NCBI GenBank assembly: GCA_001871515.1
Contig: MNXW01000213.1
Span: 1-41,312, forward strand
Source of the DNA: Comamonadaceae bacterium CG2_30_57_122
GTDB lineage: Bacteria; Pseudomonadota; Gammaproteobacteria; Burkholderiales; Burkholderiaceae_C
Reading direction: 5' to 3'
DNA length: 41,312 bases
Part shown: positions 19,218 to 26,916 of the stretch, piece after piece
How positions within the stretch are numbered: the stretch's first letter is position 1
How the letters are laid out: each line of letters starts with the position of its first letter
The notes under the pieces: generated by a model
Told to the model about the DNA's origin: nothing
Databases searched by the model: none
Seen by the model: the letters and a program-made list of their open reading frames with translations, nothing else
Position numbers and translations under genes: made by a program

Positions 19218-21049
19218 TGGAAGAAATGGTTGGCAAGTGGTGGCATAACACTATTACTTCGATAGCTGGTTGCGCATATCCAGAAAGGGCTGCAAGCCTA
19301 AAAGACATGCAAAAAGCGATTGGCATCATGTTTCGCGCTGCTGGCGGAGCAGCGGCGTTGCGGGTTGCACCGGCCAGCGCGCAAGCGGTGGGCGGGCAAC
19401 GCCACTGGTTGCAAAAGCTCGCCGGCAGCGGACTGCGTGCTGACTGCGCACAAATCGAGCCTGATGTGCTTGCCTTGCCCGCCGTGTTGGCCATTTTTGA
19501 CTCCAAACCGCTGAACCAGGATCTGTACTTTTGGCTGGCCATGCAGGCAGCCAGTTTTGAGCCTACCGGGCATTGGATCAATGACAACGTCCTTGCAACG
19601 CGGCGGGCGTTGACCCGCTTTCCGGGCTTTGCCAAACGTTACCAGGCCTTGCTGCAAGCCCATTTGGCGCAACGTCCCAAGCTGACCAGCCTTGACACGG
19701 CAGCAGCCTGCAAGGTGGCCGACCTAGCAGAGGCCGCCGTGCAAGCGGCACTGCAGGGGCAGGGCATCAGCCCAGTGCCTTATCTGCCCCAAGATGTGGC
19801 ACCGGTCTGGCTTTGGCTCCAGGCTACTACGGCTGTGGGCCATGCAGCCAGCGGCCAAGCCACCCCCGCGCCCAGCCGTCCGGCATCGGCATCCAATGCA
19901 CAACGCCGACGCACCCAGGCTACCCAGCACGAGCAAAGCCGCAACGCCATGGTATTGCCGTTTCGGGCTGAAGCCCTGATGTCGTGGAGCGAGATGGTGC
20001 ACGTCAATCGCAGCAGCGACGATGAAGAAGACGGCAACGCCATCAACGCCGCCAATGACATGGACAAACTATCGGTGGCTACTGATGGGCAGTCGCTGGC
20101 TTCTCGCGTGAAATTTGATCTGGATTTACCCAGTGCCAGTGCTGACGATCAGCCTTTGGGGCCTGGTGTCCATCTGCCTGAATTTGATTACCGCAAAGGT
20201 GTTCTGCTGCCTGACCACTGCCTGGTGCAGGTCATGCAAGCACAACACTGTGCCCCCTTCACGCCAGCGCCAGAGTTGCGCGTGACCGCGCGCCAATTGC
20301 GCCGCCGTCTGGAAACCATGCGTGATGCACCGCGCGCTCTGCACGGCCAAGACAGCGGTGACGATATCGATCTGGATGCCTGGGTGCGCTTTAGCGCCGA
20401 CCAAACCGGCCAGGCTGGCTGGCATACCGACACCCCAGCCATTTACACCCGCCAGGCGCGTCACGAGCGCAGTTTGGCTACCTTGTTGCTGGCTGATTTG
20501 TCACTTTCTACCGATGCTTACGCGACAGCGAAAGTCAGAGTGATTGATGTCATTCGTGACGCATTGTTCGTGTTTGGCGAGGCGCTTCACGCCACCGGCG
20601 ACCCTTTTGCCATGTGGGGGTTCAGCTCGGTACGCCGCCAGCATGTGCGCATGCAACACCTTAAAACTTTTTCAGAGGGGTGGTGTGACACTTGTCGAGC
20701 CCGTGTCGGCGCTATCAAACCAGGCTATTACACACGTATGGGCGCGGCTCTTCGCCACGCCACTGGTCAACTTGCAGCCAGACCCGAGCAGCGTCGTTTG
20801 TTGATGCTGCTCACCGATGGCAAACCCAATGACCTGGATGTGTATGAAGGACGATACGGTCTGGAAGATACCCGTCAGGCCGTGCACGAAGCACGCACGG
20901 CTGGAATGATCCCGTTTTGCGTCACCATTGATGAGCAGGCGCACGACTACCTGCCGATGCTGTTTGGTCAGAACGGTTATGCCTTGGTGCGCAGACCGCA
21001 GGATTTGATCAAACAGCTCACCCAGGCCTGGGCCACGTTGTCGCGCTGA
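19217..21049 (+). CDS. norD: NO reductase activation protein NorD (VWA domain)
   Basis: 610 aa. The start (MEEMVGKWWH) fits the family, and its ATG overlaps the TGA of the preceding gene. The C-terminal third is a von Willebrand A domain with a MIDAS motif DLSLSTD (~443) and the later LLTDGKPND. The middle has acidic and low-complexity linkers (SSDDEEDGN). NorD forms a complex with NorQ needed for active NorCB. Last gene of the tightly spaced norCBQ-X-D block; 101 bp and a second NsrR-like box separate it from the next gene. Confidence 0.95.
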   Translation: MEEMVGKWWHNTITSIAGCAYPERAASLKDMQKAIGIMFRAAGGAAALRVAPASAQAVGGQRHWLQKLAGSGLRADCAQIEPDVLALPAVLAIFDSKPLNQDLYFWLAMQAASFEPTGHWINDNVLATRRALTRFPGFAKRYQALLQAHLAQRPKLTSLDTAAACKVADLAEAAVQAALQGQGISPVPYLPQDVAPVWLWLQATTAVGHAASGQATPAPSRPASASNAQRRRTQATQHEQSRNAMVLPFRAEALMSWSEMVHVNRSSDDEEDGNAINAANDMDKLSVATDGQSLASRVKFDLDLPSASADDQPLGPGVHLPEFDYRKGVLLPDHCLVQVMQAQHCAPFTPAPELRVTARQLRRRLETMRDAPRALHGQDSGDDIDLDAWVRFSADQTGQAGWHTDTPAIYTRQARHERSLATLLLADLSLSTDAYATAKVRVIDVIRDALFVFGEALHATGDPFAMWGFSSVRRQHVRMQHLKTFSEGWCDTCRARVGAIKPGYYTRMGAALRHATGQLAARPEQRRLLMLLTDGKPNDLDVYEGRYGLEDTRQAVHEARTAGMIPFCVTIDEQAHDYLPMLFGQNGYALVRRPQDLIKQLTQAWATLSR

Positions 21050-21107
21050 GGAGATCAACGAGCCGTCACATGATGCAGCAAAGTAAGCATTTTTCTGGCA
21101 ATTTTAT

Positions 21108-21130
21108 TTAATTCATTTAAAATGAATCTT
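21108..21130 (+). promoter_or_regulatory. Probable NsrR operator upstream of the DUF2249 gene
   Basis: Core ATTCATTTAAAATGAAT. It shares ATTCAT, AAAATGAAT and the following CTTTAA with the site upstream of norC. It ends 20 bp before the DUF2249 start codon, where it would overlap the core promoter. It implies a second NsrR-controlled unit covering DUF2249, fdxA and possibly norEF-nnrS. Confidence 0.7.
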
Positions 21131-21150
21131 TAACTTTCTGGAGCTATCCG

Positions 21151-21411
21151 ATGACTTCCTGCGCAACCGGCCACGTTAACCCCGAAGCTGTTTATCCGTT
21201 TGATGCGCGCGGCGTGGCCAAACGCTTTCGCCATGCAGCCATTTTTGGTGCACTCGATACACTGCAACCGGGTGAGACCATGCGTTTTTGCAATGACCAC
21301 GATCCCATCCCCTTGTTGCATCAGCTCAATACGCGTTATGGCGATGCTGTGACAATTCAATACGTGCAACGCGAACCCGGCGCGATCGTGATTGATTTTG
21401 TTTGCCGTTAA
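21151..21411 (+). CDS. Small DUF2249 protein
   Basis: 86 aa, cytoplasmic. The pattern (DARGVAKRFRHAAIFGALDTLQPGETMRFCNDHDP then a C-terminal IVIDFVCR strand) fits the DUF2249 family, a TusA/SirA-like small fold often found in nitrogen-oxide and hemerythrin gene neighbourhoods. GGAG precedes the ATG and a NsrR-like palindrome sits directly upstream. The function is unknown; a role in redox or metal handling under NO is inferred from context only. Confidence 0.8.
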   Translation: MTSCATGHVNPEAVYPFDARGVAKRFRHAAIFGALDTLQPGETMRFCNDHDPIPLLHQLNTRYGDAVTIQYVQREPGAIVIDFVCR

Positions 21412-21435
21412 ATCTGATTTGAATGGAACTTTGTC

Positions 21436-21765
21436 ATGACTTTTGTGGTGACTGAATCGTGTATCAGTTGTAAATACACAGACTGCGTTGACGTGTGTCC
21501 GGTAGATGCTTTCCGTGAGGGTTCCAATTTTCTGGTGATTGATCCAGATGAATGTATTGACTGTGCCGTGTGTGTACCGGAATGCCCGGTCAATGCCATT
21601 TATGCAGAAGAAGACGTTCCTGCAAATCAGCAAGATTTCATTGCACTTAATGCTGACTTAGCACCCCAATGGAAAACAATTGTAAAAACCAAAGCAGCCC
21701 TACCGGACGCAGACGAATGGGCGAAGGTTGAGCACAAGCGCAATGAACTTAGGGCTTGTTCATGA
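21436..21765 (+). CDS. fdxA: Seven-iron ferredoxin FdxA, C-terminus ends in MITE DNA
   Basis: 109 aa. The [3Fe-4S]/[4Fe-4S] ferredoxin pattern is clear: [18 protein letters not shown] and [17 protein letters not shown], followed by the usual C-terminal extension. The last residues (ACS) and the TGA stop are read from MITE copy 4, inserted at 21752, so the native C-terminus has been replaced. The clusters are unaffected and the protein is probably functional. It starts 24 bp after the DUF2249 stop, in the same apparent operon. Confidence 0.93.
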   Translation: MTFVVTESCISCKYTDCVDVCPVDAFREGSNFLVIDPDECIDCAVCVPECPVNAIYAEEDVPANQQDFIALNADLAPQWKTIVKTKAALPDADEWAKVEHKRNELRACS

Positions 21766-21910
21766 ATAAGCTGTACATTTGGCCGCCGGATTTGGGATGC
21801 AATGCGAGGCGCAAAGCGTGCCGTGCAACTCTGCTGCACAAGCGATTTGTAACGACGCAGTGCGCCCAAAGTTGGCGAGTCAAATGTGCATGTTATTTGT
21901 GAACAAGCCC
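21752..21910 (-). mobile_element. MITE family A, copy 4
   Basis: 159 bp with the standard ends, flanked on both sides by TTA (21749-21751, 21911-21913), a 3-bp duplication. It lies between fdxA and norE. It provides the fdxA stop codon and forms the immediate upstream region of norE. Confidence 0.88.
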
Positions 21911-21932
21911 TTAAACGTTGATGCCGACTAGC

Positions 21933-22514
21933 ATGTCCCAACCGAACGCGGTGACGGAAATACCGTATCTGGCAGGTGATTTGGCGGTCTGGCTCATCAT
22001 CCTGGCTGAGTTGCTGACCTTTGGCATCTTCTTTTTGTCTTACGCGTTTGCGCGCACGTTTGACGTGGCGTTGTTCAATGCGTCACAAACCACGCTTGAT
22101 CTGAATTCGGGTGGCATCAATACGGCTTTGTTGATCACCGGTAGCTGGTGTGTGGTGCGCGCTGTGCAGGCCGTCAAACGTGATGCTTCTGCTGTGGGCG
22201 TGCGCTGGCTGATGGCTGCTTTGGTGTGTGGCAGTGGTTTTGTGGTGATCAAATTAATAGAGTTCTCAGCCAAGGCAGACGCTGGCATAGACCTGTCAAC
22301 CAACAGCTTTTACATGTTCTATTTTCTACTGACGGCATTTCATTTTTTCCATGTGTTGGCAGCCATGGTGTTTTTGTCAATTTTGTTGTTTAAAACGCGT
22401 GCTGGGCGCTATGGCAGCCAGGATGTGCATGCACTTGAAACCGGCGCAGCCTTTTGGCACATGGTTGATTTATTGTGGATTGTGTTGTTCCCGCTGATTT
22501 ATGTGATGCGTTAA
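21933..22514 (+). CDS. norE: NorE, cytochrome c oxidase subunit III-like
   Basis: About 193 aa with five or so membrane helices. The subunit III family pattern is seen in LAVWLIILAELLTFGIFF and in FHFFHVLAAMVFL, with a final ETGAAFWHMVDLLWIVLFPLIYV. NorE is an accessory that raises NO reductase activity. ATG 21933 is taken; ATG 21921 is possible and neither has a clear Shine-Dalgarno sequence. MITE copy 4 ends about 20 bp upstream, so any native leader was displaced. Confidence 0.88.
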   Translation: MSQPNAVTEIPYLAGDLAVWLIILAELLTFGIFFLSYAFARTFDVALFNASQTTLDLNSGGINTALLITGSWCVVRAVQAVKRDASAVGVRWLMAALVCGSGFVVIKLIEFSAKADAGIDLSTNSFYMFYFLLTAFHFFHVLAAMVFLSILLFKTRAGRYGSQDVHALETGAAFWHMVDLLWIVLFPLIYVMR

Positions 22515-22525
22515 GGACACTGCAC

Positions 22526-22798
22526 ATGTTGAAATTTTCATCCAATACCCTCTGGCTGCTGTTGCTGGCCGCTACTGGTTTGACCTATTGGATAGGCGAA
22601 TCAGGGCAGATGGGTCACAGGAGCATCGTGCCCGTATCGATCATCTTTGGTGTCGCTTTTTTGAAAGCCTGGGTGGTGATCAATGACTTCATGGCATTGC
22701 GCCAAGCCCCCAAGCTTTGGCGTCATCTTTTACTGGGCTGGCTGACTTTTGTAATTGGCATGATTTTGTTGGCCTATCAATGGGGTCTGCACGGATGA
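22526..22798 (+). CDS. norF: NorF, small cytochrome oxidase subunit IV-like membrane protein
   Basis: 90 aa with three hydrophobic segments. It matches the NorF/subunit IV-like pattern by size, by position after norE and by sequence (LTYWIGESG, VAFLKAWVVINDFMALRQAP). NorF accompanies NorE as an accessory of cytochrome-c NO reductase. AAGGAC precedes ATG 22526, 11 bp after the norE stop. Its TGA overlaps the nnrS ATG. Confidence 0.85.
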   Translation: MLKFSSNTLWLLLLAATGLTYWIGESGQMGHRSIVPVSIIFGVAFLKAWVVINDFMALRQAPKLWRHLLLGWLTFVIGMILLAYQWGLHG

Positions 22799-24072
22799 TC
22801 CAACAACAACGTGCAAAGTGTGAAGATGGCAGCCCGTCATGGAAATTTGCCGGGTTATTGATGGCTCCACACCGGTTGGGATTTTTCATGGCTGGTGCCA
22901 TGCTGGCCTTGAGTGCCGTTTGGTGGGCGCTGGTTTTGCTCGGCCGCGTCTTGCATTGGGAGCAAAACCCAGCAGTGCCTTTGCCGTTGATGCATGGCTT
23001 ATTGATGAGTCTGGGTTATATGCCGCTGTTTATTTGTGGGTTTCTGTACACAGCCGGCCCCAAGTGGTTGGATGTGCATGCAGTTGCAGCGAAAGAGCTG
23101 TTACCCATGCTGGCGCTGATGCTGGTGGGCTGGGTCATAGCCTGGCCTGGATTGCAGTGGCAGCACTGGCTTGGGGCGGCAGGGATTGGTATGGTAGGTG
23201 TGGGATGGCTGATGTTGAGCTGGAAGTTTTTTCGCATGGTTTGCAGCAGTCAGGTCGATGACAAAGTTCATCTCAAACTAGTCTCAGTGGCCTGTCTTTT
23301 TGGAGCTGTCTTGATGGAGATGGCGGCAGTTGCTTTGGCGCTTGATTCTCAGTTGATGTTGCGATCAGTGATTCATGCTGGCTTGTGGTGGTTTCTTGCC
23401 CCGGTCTTTGCCGTCATGTCGCATCGCATGCTTCCATTTTTTAGCGCCAGCGTTTTGCCCATGCTGGATAACTGGCGGCCGCTGTGGTTGCTATGGGTGT
23501 TGGTTGGGTCTTTGTGTTTCGAAGGATGGGTCAGTATCGTTGACCTGTGGTGGTGGCCTATGCCTGCGCTTCTGCGCTGGTTTCAGGTTGCAGTCGAATT
23601 AATCTTGACCCTGTTGATGGGGTGGCTGGCTCTACGATGGGGCTTGGTTCAAAGTCTGAAAATTCGCATCTTGGCCATGTTCCACGGTGGCTTTGTTTGG
23701 CTTGGTCTATCTTTTGCATTCAATGCTGTGTCGCATGGGCTCATGGCATACAGCGGCGACACGGTGTCCCTTGGTCTGGCTCCCTTGCACGCCATGACCA
23801 TGGGCTATCTTGGTGCCACGATGTTTGCCATGGTGACGCGGGTGAGCAGTGGTCATGGCGGACGCAAACAACCCGCTGACAATGTCGCCTGGACGCTTTA
23901 CTGGGTATTGCAACTGGCAGTCGTGTTGCGTGTCGTTGCCGCAACTGTGCTGGATTGGAGCGTTTTTCTGCTGCTTTGCGCAGCTGGCGCATGGTGTGTA
24001 GTCGCGGTGAGCTGGTTTGTGCGTTATGGTTCTTGGTTTGGCACACCGCGTGCTGATGGTCGACCTGAGTAA
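22795..24072 (+). CDS. NnrS family membrane protein (first copy)
   Basis: 425 aa with about 12 membrane helices. NnrS proteins are haem- and copper-associated membrane proteins linked to NO stress. Typical segments are PHRLGFFMAGAML, LMHGLLMSLGYMPLFICGFLYTAGPKW, a central SHRMLPFF and a late LHAMTMGYLGATMFAMVTRVSSGH. The ATG is chosen where it overlaps the norF stop (ATGA). It is tail to tail with the second, clearly different NnrS, with one base between the stops. Confidence 0.9.
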   Translation: MIQQQRAKCEDGSPSWKFAGLLMAPHRLGFFMAGAMLALSAVWWALVLLGRVLHWEQNPAVPLPLMHGLLMSLGYMPLFICGFLYTAGPKWLDVHAVAAKELLPMLALMLVGWVIAWPGLQWQHWLGAAGIGMVGVGWLMLSWKFFRMVCSSQVDDKVHLKLVSVACLFGAVLMEMAAVALALDSQLMLRSVIHAGLWWFLAPVFAVMSHRMLPFFSASVLPMLDNWRPLWLLWVLVGSLCFEGWVSIVDLWWWPMPALLRWFQVAVELILTLLMGWLALRWGLVQSLKIRILAMFHGGFVWLGLSFAFNAVSHGLMAYSGDTVSLGLAPLHAMTMGYLGATMFAMVTRVSSGHGGRKQPADNVAWTLYWVLQLAVVLRVVAATVLDWSVFLLLCAAGAWCVVAVSWFVRYGSWFGTPRADGRPE

Positions 24073-24073
24073 T

Positions 24074-25255
24074 TCAGCCATCTTTCCCGTCTGAACGGGC
24101 GCTGACCAGCCAGGGGGTGTACTGCCAAAGGTAAACCAGGAAAGCTGCACTCCAGGCTGCCGCAGCAGCGACCAATGCATAGCTGTAAATGGAAGGCAAC
24201 ATGAGCGGCAACACAACTCGCAAAACAGCCGCCACCATGATCAGCCCGTAAGCGATTTTTTCTGGCATATCGGCTGCTAGTGGGCGTCCGGTGTGACCCC
24301 GAGCTGTGCGCGTCATCATGCCCATGATCAGTCCACCAGTGGCACCCACACCCAACGCATGTATGCCGATAGAGCTGGTGACCCAACCCAGTTGAGCTAC
24401 GGCCAGCAAGCCCAAGCCTAAAGACAACCACAGGTATGAAAAATGCAAAATCCAAAGAATCGGTCGGCGCAGGGTGTCCAGGGGATGCCAGCGCCATTGA
24501 CGCGCCACATTCAGGATACAAGCCAAGCTTAAAACCACGGCGGTCAGACCGCCATGCCATTCGGTCGCCCACAGAATCAAGCCAAAGGCAGTGGCGGCCA
24601 GTGCACTGCGTTCGAGCCAGACCACCGGTTCAATCTTGATGTTCAGTGCTGTGGCGGTAAAAAATGGCACGACACGACCGGCCATCACGCTCTCAATCAT
24701 CACAATCAAACCTAGGCCAACATACAAGGTGCGTATGGGCGCAAGGTCAATCATGCCCTGAGTTGACAGATGAAAGCTCAAGTTCACCATCGACAAAAGC
24801 AGCAAGATAACCGCCAGTGGTACGTTGCGCCAGTTGCGTGAGCGCACCAGCAGCCGCAAAAAAATCAGCCCTACTGTGGGTAACAACATCAGATCAAGTA
24901 CTGCGAACACGGCATAGGGTGCGACCAATGAAGCCAAACGCGCACCAAGCCAAAGCAAAATCAAGAAACCCAGCATCGGGCCGCGGGGTGTGGGCAGGCC
25001 AGTCCATGTTTTGCCGGCGGTCATCAGGAAGCCCACAATGACAGCGATGGTGAATCCAAACAGCATTTCGTGGGCGTGCCACAGTAGCGCAGATGGTGCA
25101 GGTTGCCAGGTCACCGCGCCAAGAAAGATGGCCACCCATAGTGGCACGATGAGCGCAGCCAGCAAGGCTGCACCAAGATAAAACGGACGAAAGGCCAAGC
25201 GCAACCATGGCATGCCGTAAGCTGCTGGTGCTTGTTTGAAAATGGGTAGTGACAT
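24074..25255 (-). CDS. nnrS: NnrS family membrane protein (second copy)
   Basis: 393 aa with about 12 helices. Standard NnrS marks: LAFRPFYLGAALLA, LLWHAHEMLFGFTIAVIVGFLMTAGKTWTG, a central AGRVVPFFTATALN and IHALGVGATGGLIMGMMTRTARGHTGRP. The several His and the GRVVPFF segment are the usual haem/copper candidates. It starts two bases after the DUF3079 stop and follows AGGAAAG, so it belongs to the minus-strand operon that diverges from nsrR. It is closer to the classical NnrS than the copy at 22795. Confidence 0.93.
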   Translation of the reverse strand: MSLPIFKQAPAAYGMPWLRLAFRPFYLGAALLAALIVPLWVAIFLGAVTWQPAPSALLWHAHEMLFGFTIAVIVGFLMTAGKTWTGLPTPRGPMLGFLILLWLGARLASLVAPYAVFAVLDLMLLPTVGLIFLRLLVRSRNWRNVPLAVILLLLSMVNLSFHLSTQGMIDLAPIRTLYVGLGLIVMIESVMAGRVVPFFTATALNIKIEPVVWLERSALAATAFGLILWATEWHGGLTAVVLSLACILNVARQWRWHPLDTLRRPILWILHFSYLWLSLGLGLLAVAQLGWVTSSIGIHALGVGATGGLIMGMMTRTARGHTGRPLAADMPEKIAYGLIMVAAVLRVVLPLMLPSIYSYALVAAAAAWSAAFLVYLWQYTPWLVSARSDGKDG

Positions 25256-25257
25256 GC

Positions 25258-25479
25258 TTACTTTCCTGGGGTTATTTTTTTGGGGAGTGGTGGGCTGGTT
25301 GGCGTGGCAACCACAGTTGGCTGTTGCTCACCCCAATCCATCCAGTCATCACCAAACAACTCGGACGGATGTGGCGAACGCTCGTTGGCGCAGGCCATGG
25401 CATGTATCGCGCAAAATTGATCACAGCCCCAGCAAATGCGTTCAGGGTTGGCGGGGTTAATGGGGAACTTTTTGGCCAT
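25258..25479 (-). CDS. DUF3079 small Cys-rich protein
   Basis: 73 aa. It begins MAKKFPINPANPERICWGCDQFC and has HPSELFGDDW, the DUF3079 pattern. Four Cys in a C-x2-C-x3-C-x6-C arrangement suggest a metal or Fe-S site. The family has no established function that I know of. It lies between a 43-aa ORF and nnrS on the minus strand, all with tight spacing, next to nsrR, which suggests a link to NO stress. Confidence 0.8.
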   Translation of the reverse strand: MAKKFPINPANPERICWGCDQFCAIHAMACANERSPHPSELFGDDWMDWGEQQPTVVATPTSPPLPKKITPGK

Positions 25480-25500
25480 GGTAAGGTGGGTCGAGTGGGC

Positions 25501-25632
25501 TTAACGCGGTATGACAAAAGTCGCTTTCTTTTCCACAGCAGTCACCTGGCCGTGTTCATCGGGTTCGACCCCGAACAGGAAGGGAATGACTTTGGAGCCG
25601 GAAGCTTTGTTCATGAAGGGTTCACGGGACAT
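25501..25632 (-). CDS. Hypothetical 43-aa protein heading the minus-strand nnrS operon
   Basis: Too short for the ORF track. It reads MSREPFMNKASGSKVIPF and ends EKKATFVIPR, with no Cys and no membrane segment. The stop is 21 bp before the DUF3079 start, the likely order being this ORF, DUF3079, nnrS. The Shine-Dalgarno sequence is weak, so translation is uncertain. No family is recognised. Confidence 0.45.
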   Translation of the reverse strand: MSREPFMNKASGSKVIPFLFGVEPDEHGQVTAVEKKATFVIPR

Positions 25633-25713
25633 AAAAAGATGAATTCTGCGTGAATGTTATTTTATCTGGATAATAGCCATCTTGAATGCACCTTTTATTT
25701 CCCATTTTGATCT
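25633..25713. promoter_or_regulatory. Divergent promoter region between nsrR and the nnrS operon
   Basis: 81 bp, AT-rich. Two weak NsrR-like stretches are visible, one around AAGATGAATTC at its left and one containing GGTGCATTC read on the minus strand near the nsrR start. Each agrees with about 16 of 23 consensus positions by eye, clearly weaker than the norC and DUF2249 sites. Autoregulation is plausible but unproven. Confidence 0.35.
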
Positions 25714-26199
25714 ATGCGCCTGACCCAATGGACTGATTACACCTTGCGCGTCTTGATGTATTGCGCTGCCTGTGTGGGGCGTGAAATGCCTGTGACGATC
25801 ACAGAAATTGCCGAGAGTCATGGCATTTCGCGTAGTCACCTGACCAAAATTGTGCAGGAGCTGGGGGCTCGTGGCTGGCTTGAAACCACAAGGGGTCGGG
25901 GCGGTGGAATGCGTTTGCTGGTACGGGCGCAAGACATTTGTCTGGGTGAGGTTGTGCGTGCCACCGAAACTGACTTTGCCATGGTGGAATGTTTCGATGC
26001 AGATCTAAACCAATGCCGTTTGAGCCAGCATTGCAGACTCAAAAGTGTTCTGAATCAGGCCACGCAGAGTTACCTGGCCGTGCTTGACGGGATTACTTTG
26101 GCCGATTTGATTGCGCCTGCTGGTGGCATCAAATTGCCGTTGAATGCCAAGCGTGTGTTACTGCGTCCGGGCATCCCTGTTCAGCCCAAGCAAACCTGA
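25714..26199 (+). CDS. nsrR: Rrf2-family nitric oxide-sensing repressor NsrR
   Basis: 161 aa. Begins MRLTQWTDYTLRVLMYCA, with a winged-helix recognition segment (ITEIAESHGISRSHLTKIV) and wing (TTRGRGGG). Three Cys in ECFDADLNQCRLSQHC (C-x7-C-x5-C) are the Fe-S cluster ligands typical of NsrR-type Rrf2 proteins. NO nitrosylates the cluster and releases DNA. Two palindromes that fit NsrR binding occur in the same island, upstream of norC and of the DUF2249 gene. It is divergent from the nnrS operon and convergent with narL. Confidence 0.92.
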   Translation: MRLTQWTDYTLRVLMYCAACVGREMPVTITEIAESHGISRSHLTKIVQELGARGWLETTRGRGGGMRLLVRAQDICLGEVVRATETDFAMVECFDADLNQCRLSQHCRLKSVLNQATQSYLAVLDGITLADLIAPAGGIKLPLNAKRVLLRPGIPVQPKQT

Positions 26200-26200
26200 A

Positions 26201-26896
26201 TCAACACAGACCCTGCTCTGAAGCCATTACTGCGGCGTGAACCCTGGAGCTGACACCGAGTTTGCGCAAGATGTGCTGCACATGAATCTTGACAGTGGCC
26301 TCCACAATGCCATGTTCGCGGGCAATCTCCTTGTTGCTGGCACCCCGGGCAATGCCACGCAAGATATCGCGCTCACGCGGAGACAGGTTGGTTACGGCCT
26401 GTTTGGCCAGAGTGGGCGTAGCTTCACTGGGTAGACCAGATTTGATCGACACGGTTTTGTACGCTTTGATCAATTTGCCCATCATCTCTGGTGCAATGAT
26501 GCTGTCTCCCTGAAAGGCTCGGTGCACGGCGCTGGTCAGGTCATCGCCTTCCATGGTTTTGAGCAGATAGCCACTGGCACCTCTGTGCAGGGCTGCCGCC
26601 AGGTCGTTTTCGTCTTCGCTCACGGTCAGCATCAGAACACAGGTGTCAGGTGCCGCCTCCAGCAAAGAGGGCAGTGCATCTACGCCATTGACACCTGGTA
26701 AATGGTTGTCCAGCAAAATCACGTCAGGTTGCAGTTCTTGGGCTTTACGCAGGGCCTGGCCCGCATCCGCGGCATCACCGACCACCACCAGCCCGGCATC
26801 ACGAGCCAGTAAAGCGGTCAATCCACGGCGAAACAGGGTGTGGTCGTCGACCACCAGAATTCGGATCGGTTTGTGCTTATCTGAAGGGGGGCGCAT
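26201..26896 (-). CDS. narL: Nitrate/nitrite response regulator NarL
   Basis: 231 aa. Receiver domain with VVDDHTLFRRGL, phosphoacceptor Asp in VILLDNHLPGVNG, Thr in MLTVSED and Lys in YLLKTMEG. The C-terminal LuxR-type HTH is LSPRERDILRGIARGASNKEIAREHGIVEATVKIHVQHILRKL. It is encoded 20 bp downstream of narX on the same strand, so the pair is a typical NarXL system. It should control nitrate-responsive genes such as narK. Confidence 0.94.
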   Translation of the reverse strand: MRPPSDKHKPIRILVVDDHTLFRRGLTALLARDAGLVVVGDAADAGQALRKAQELQPDVILLDNHLPGVNGVDALPSLLEAAPDTCVLMLTVSEDENDLAAALHRGASGYLLKTMEGDDLTSAVHRAFQGDSIIAPEMMGKLIKAYKTVSIKSGLPSEATPTLAKQAVTNLSPRERDILRGIARGASNKEIAREHGIVEATVKIHVQHILRKLGVSSRVHAAVMASEQGLC

Positions 26897-26916
26897 GGTT
26901 GGCAGATGTGGGTGAG

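Noticed and set aside
19238-19310. Resemblance of ATAGCTGGTTGCGCATATCC...AAAGGGCT to repeat family C
   Set aside because: These bases encode the normal, conserved N-terminus of NorD (MEEMVGKWWH and the YPERAASL segment), so the similarity is probably chance.
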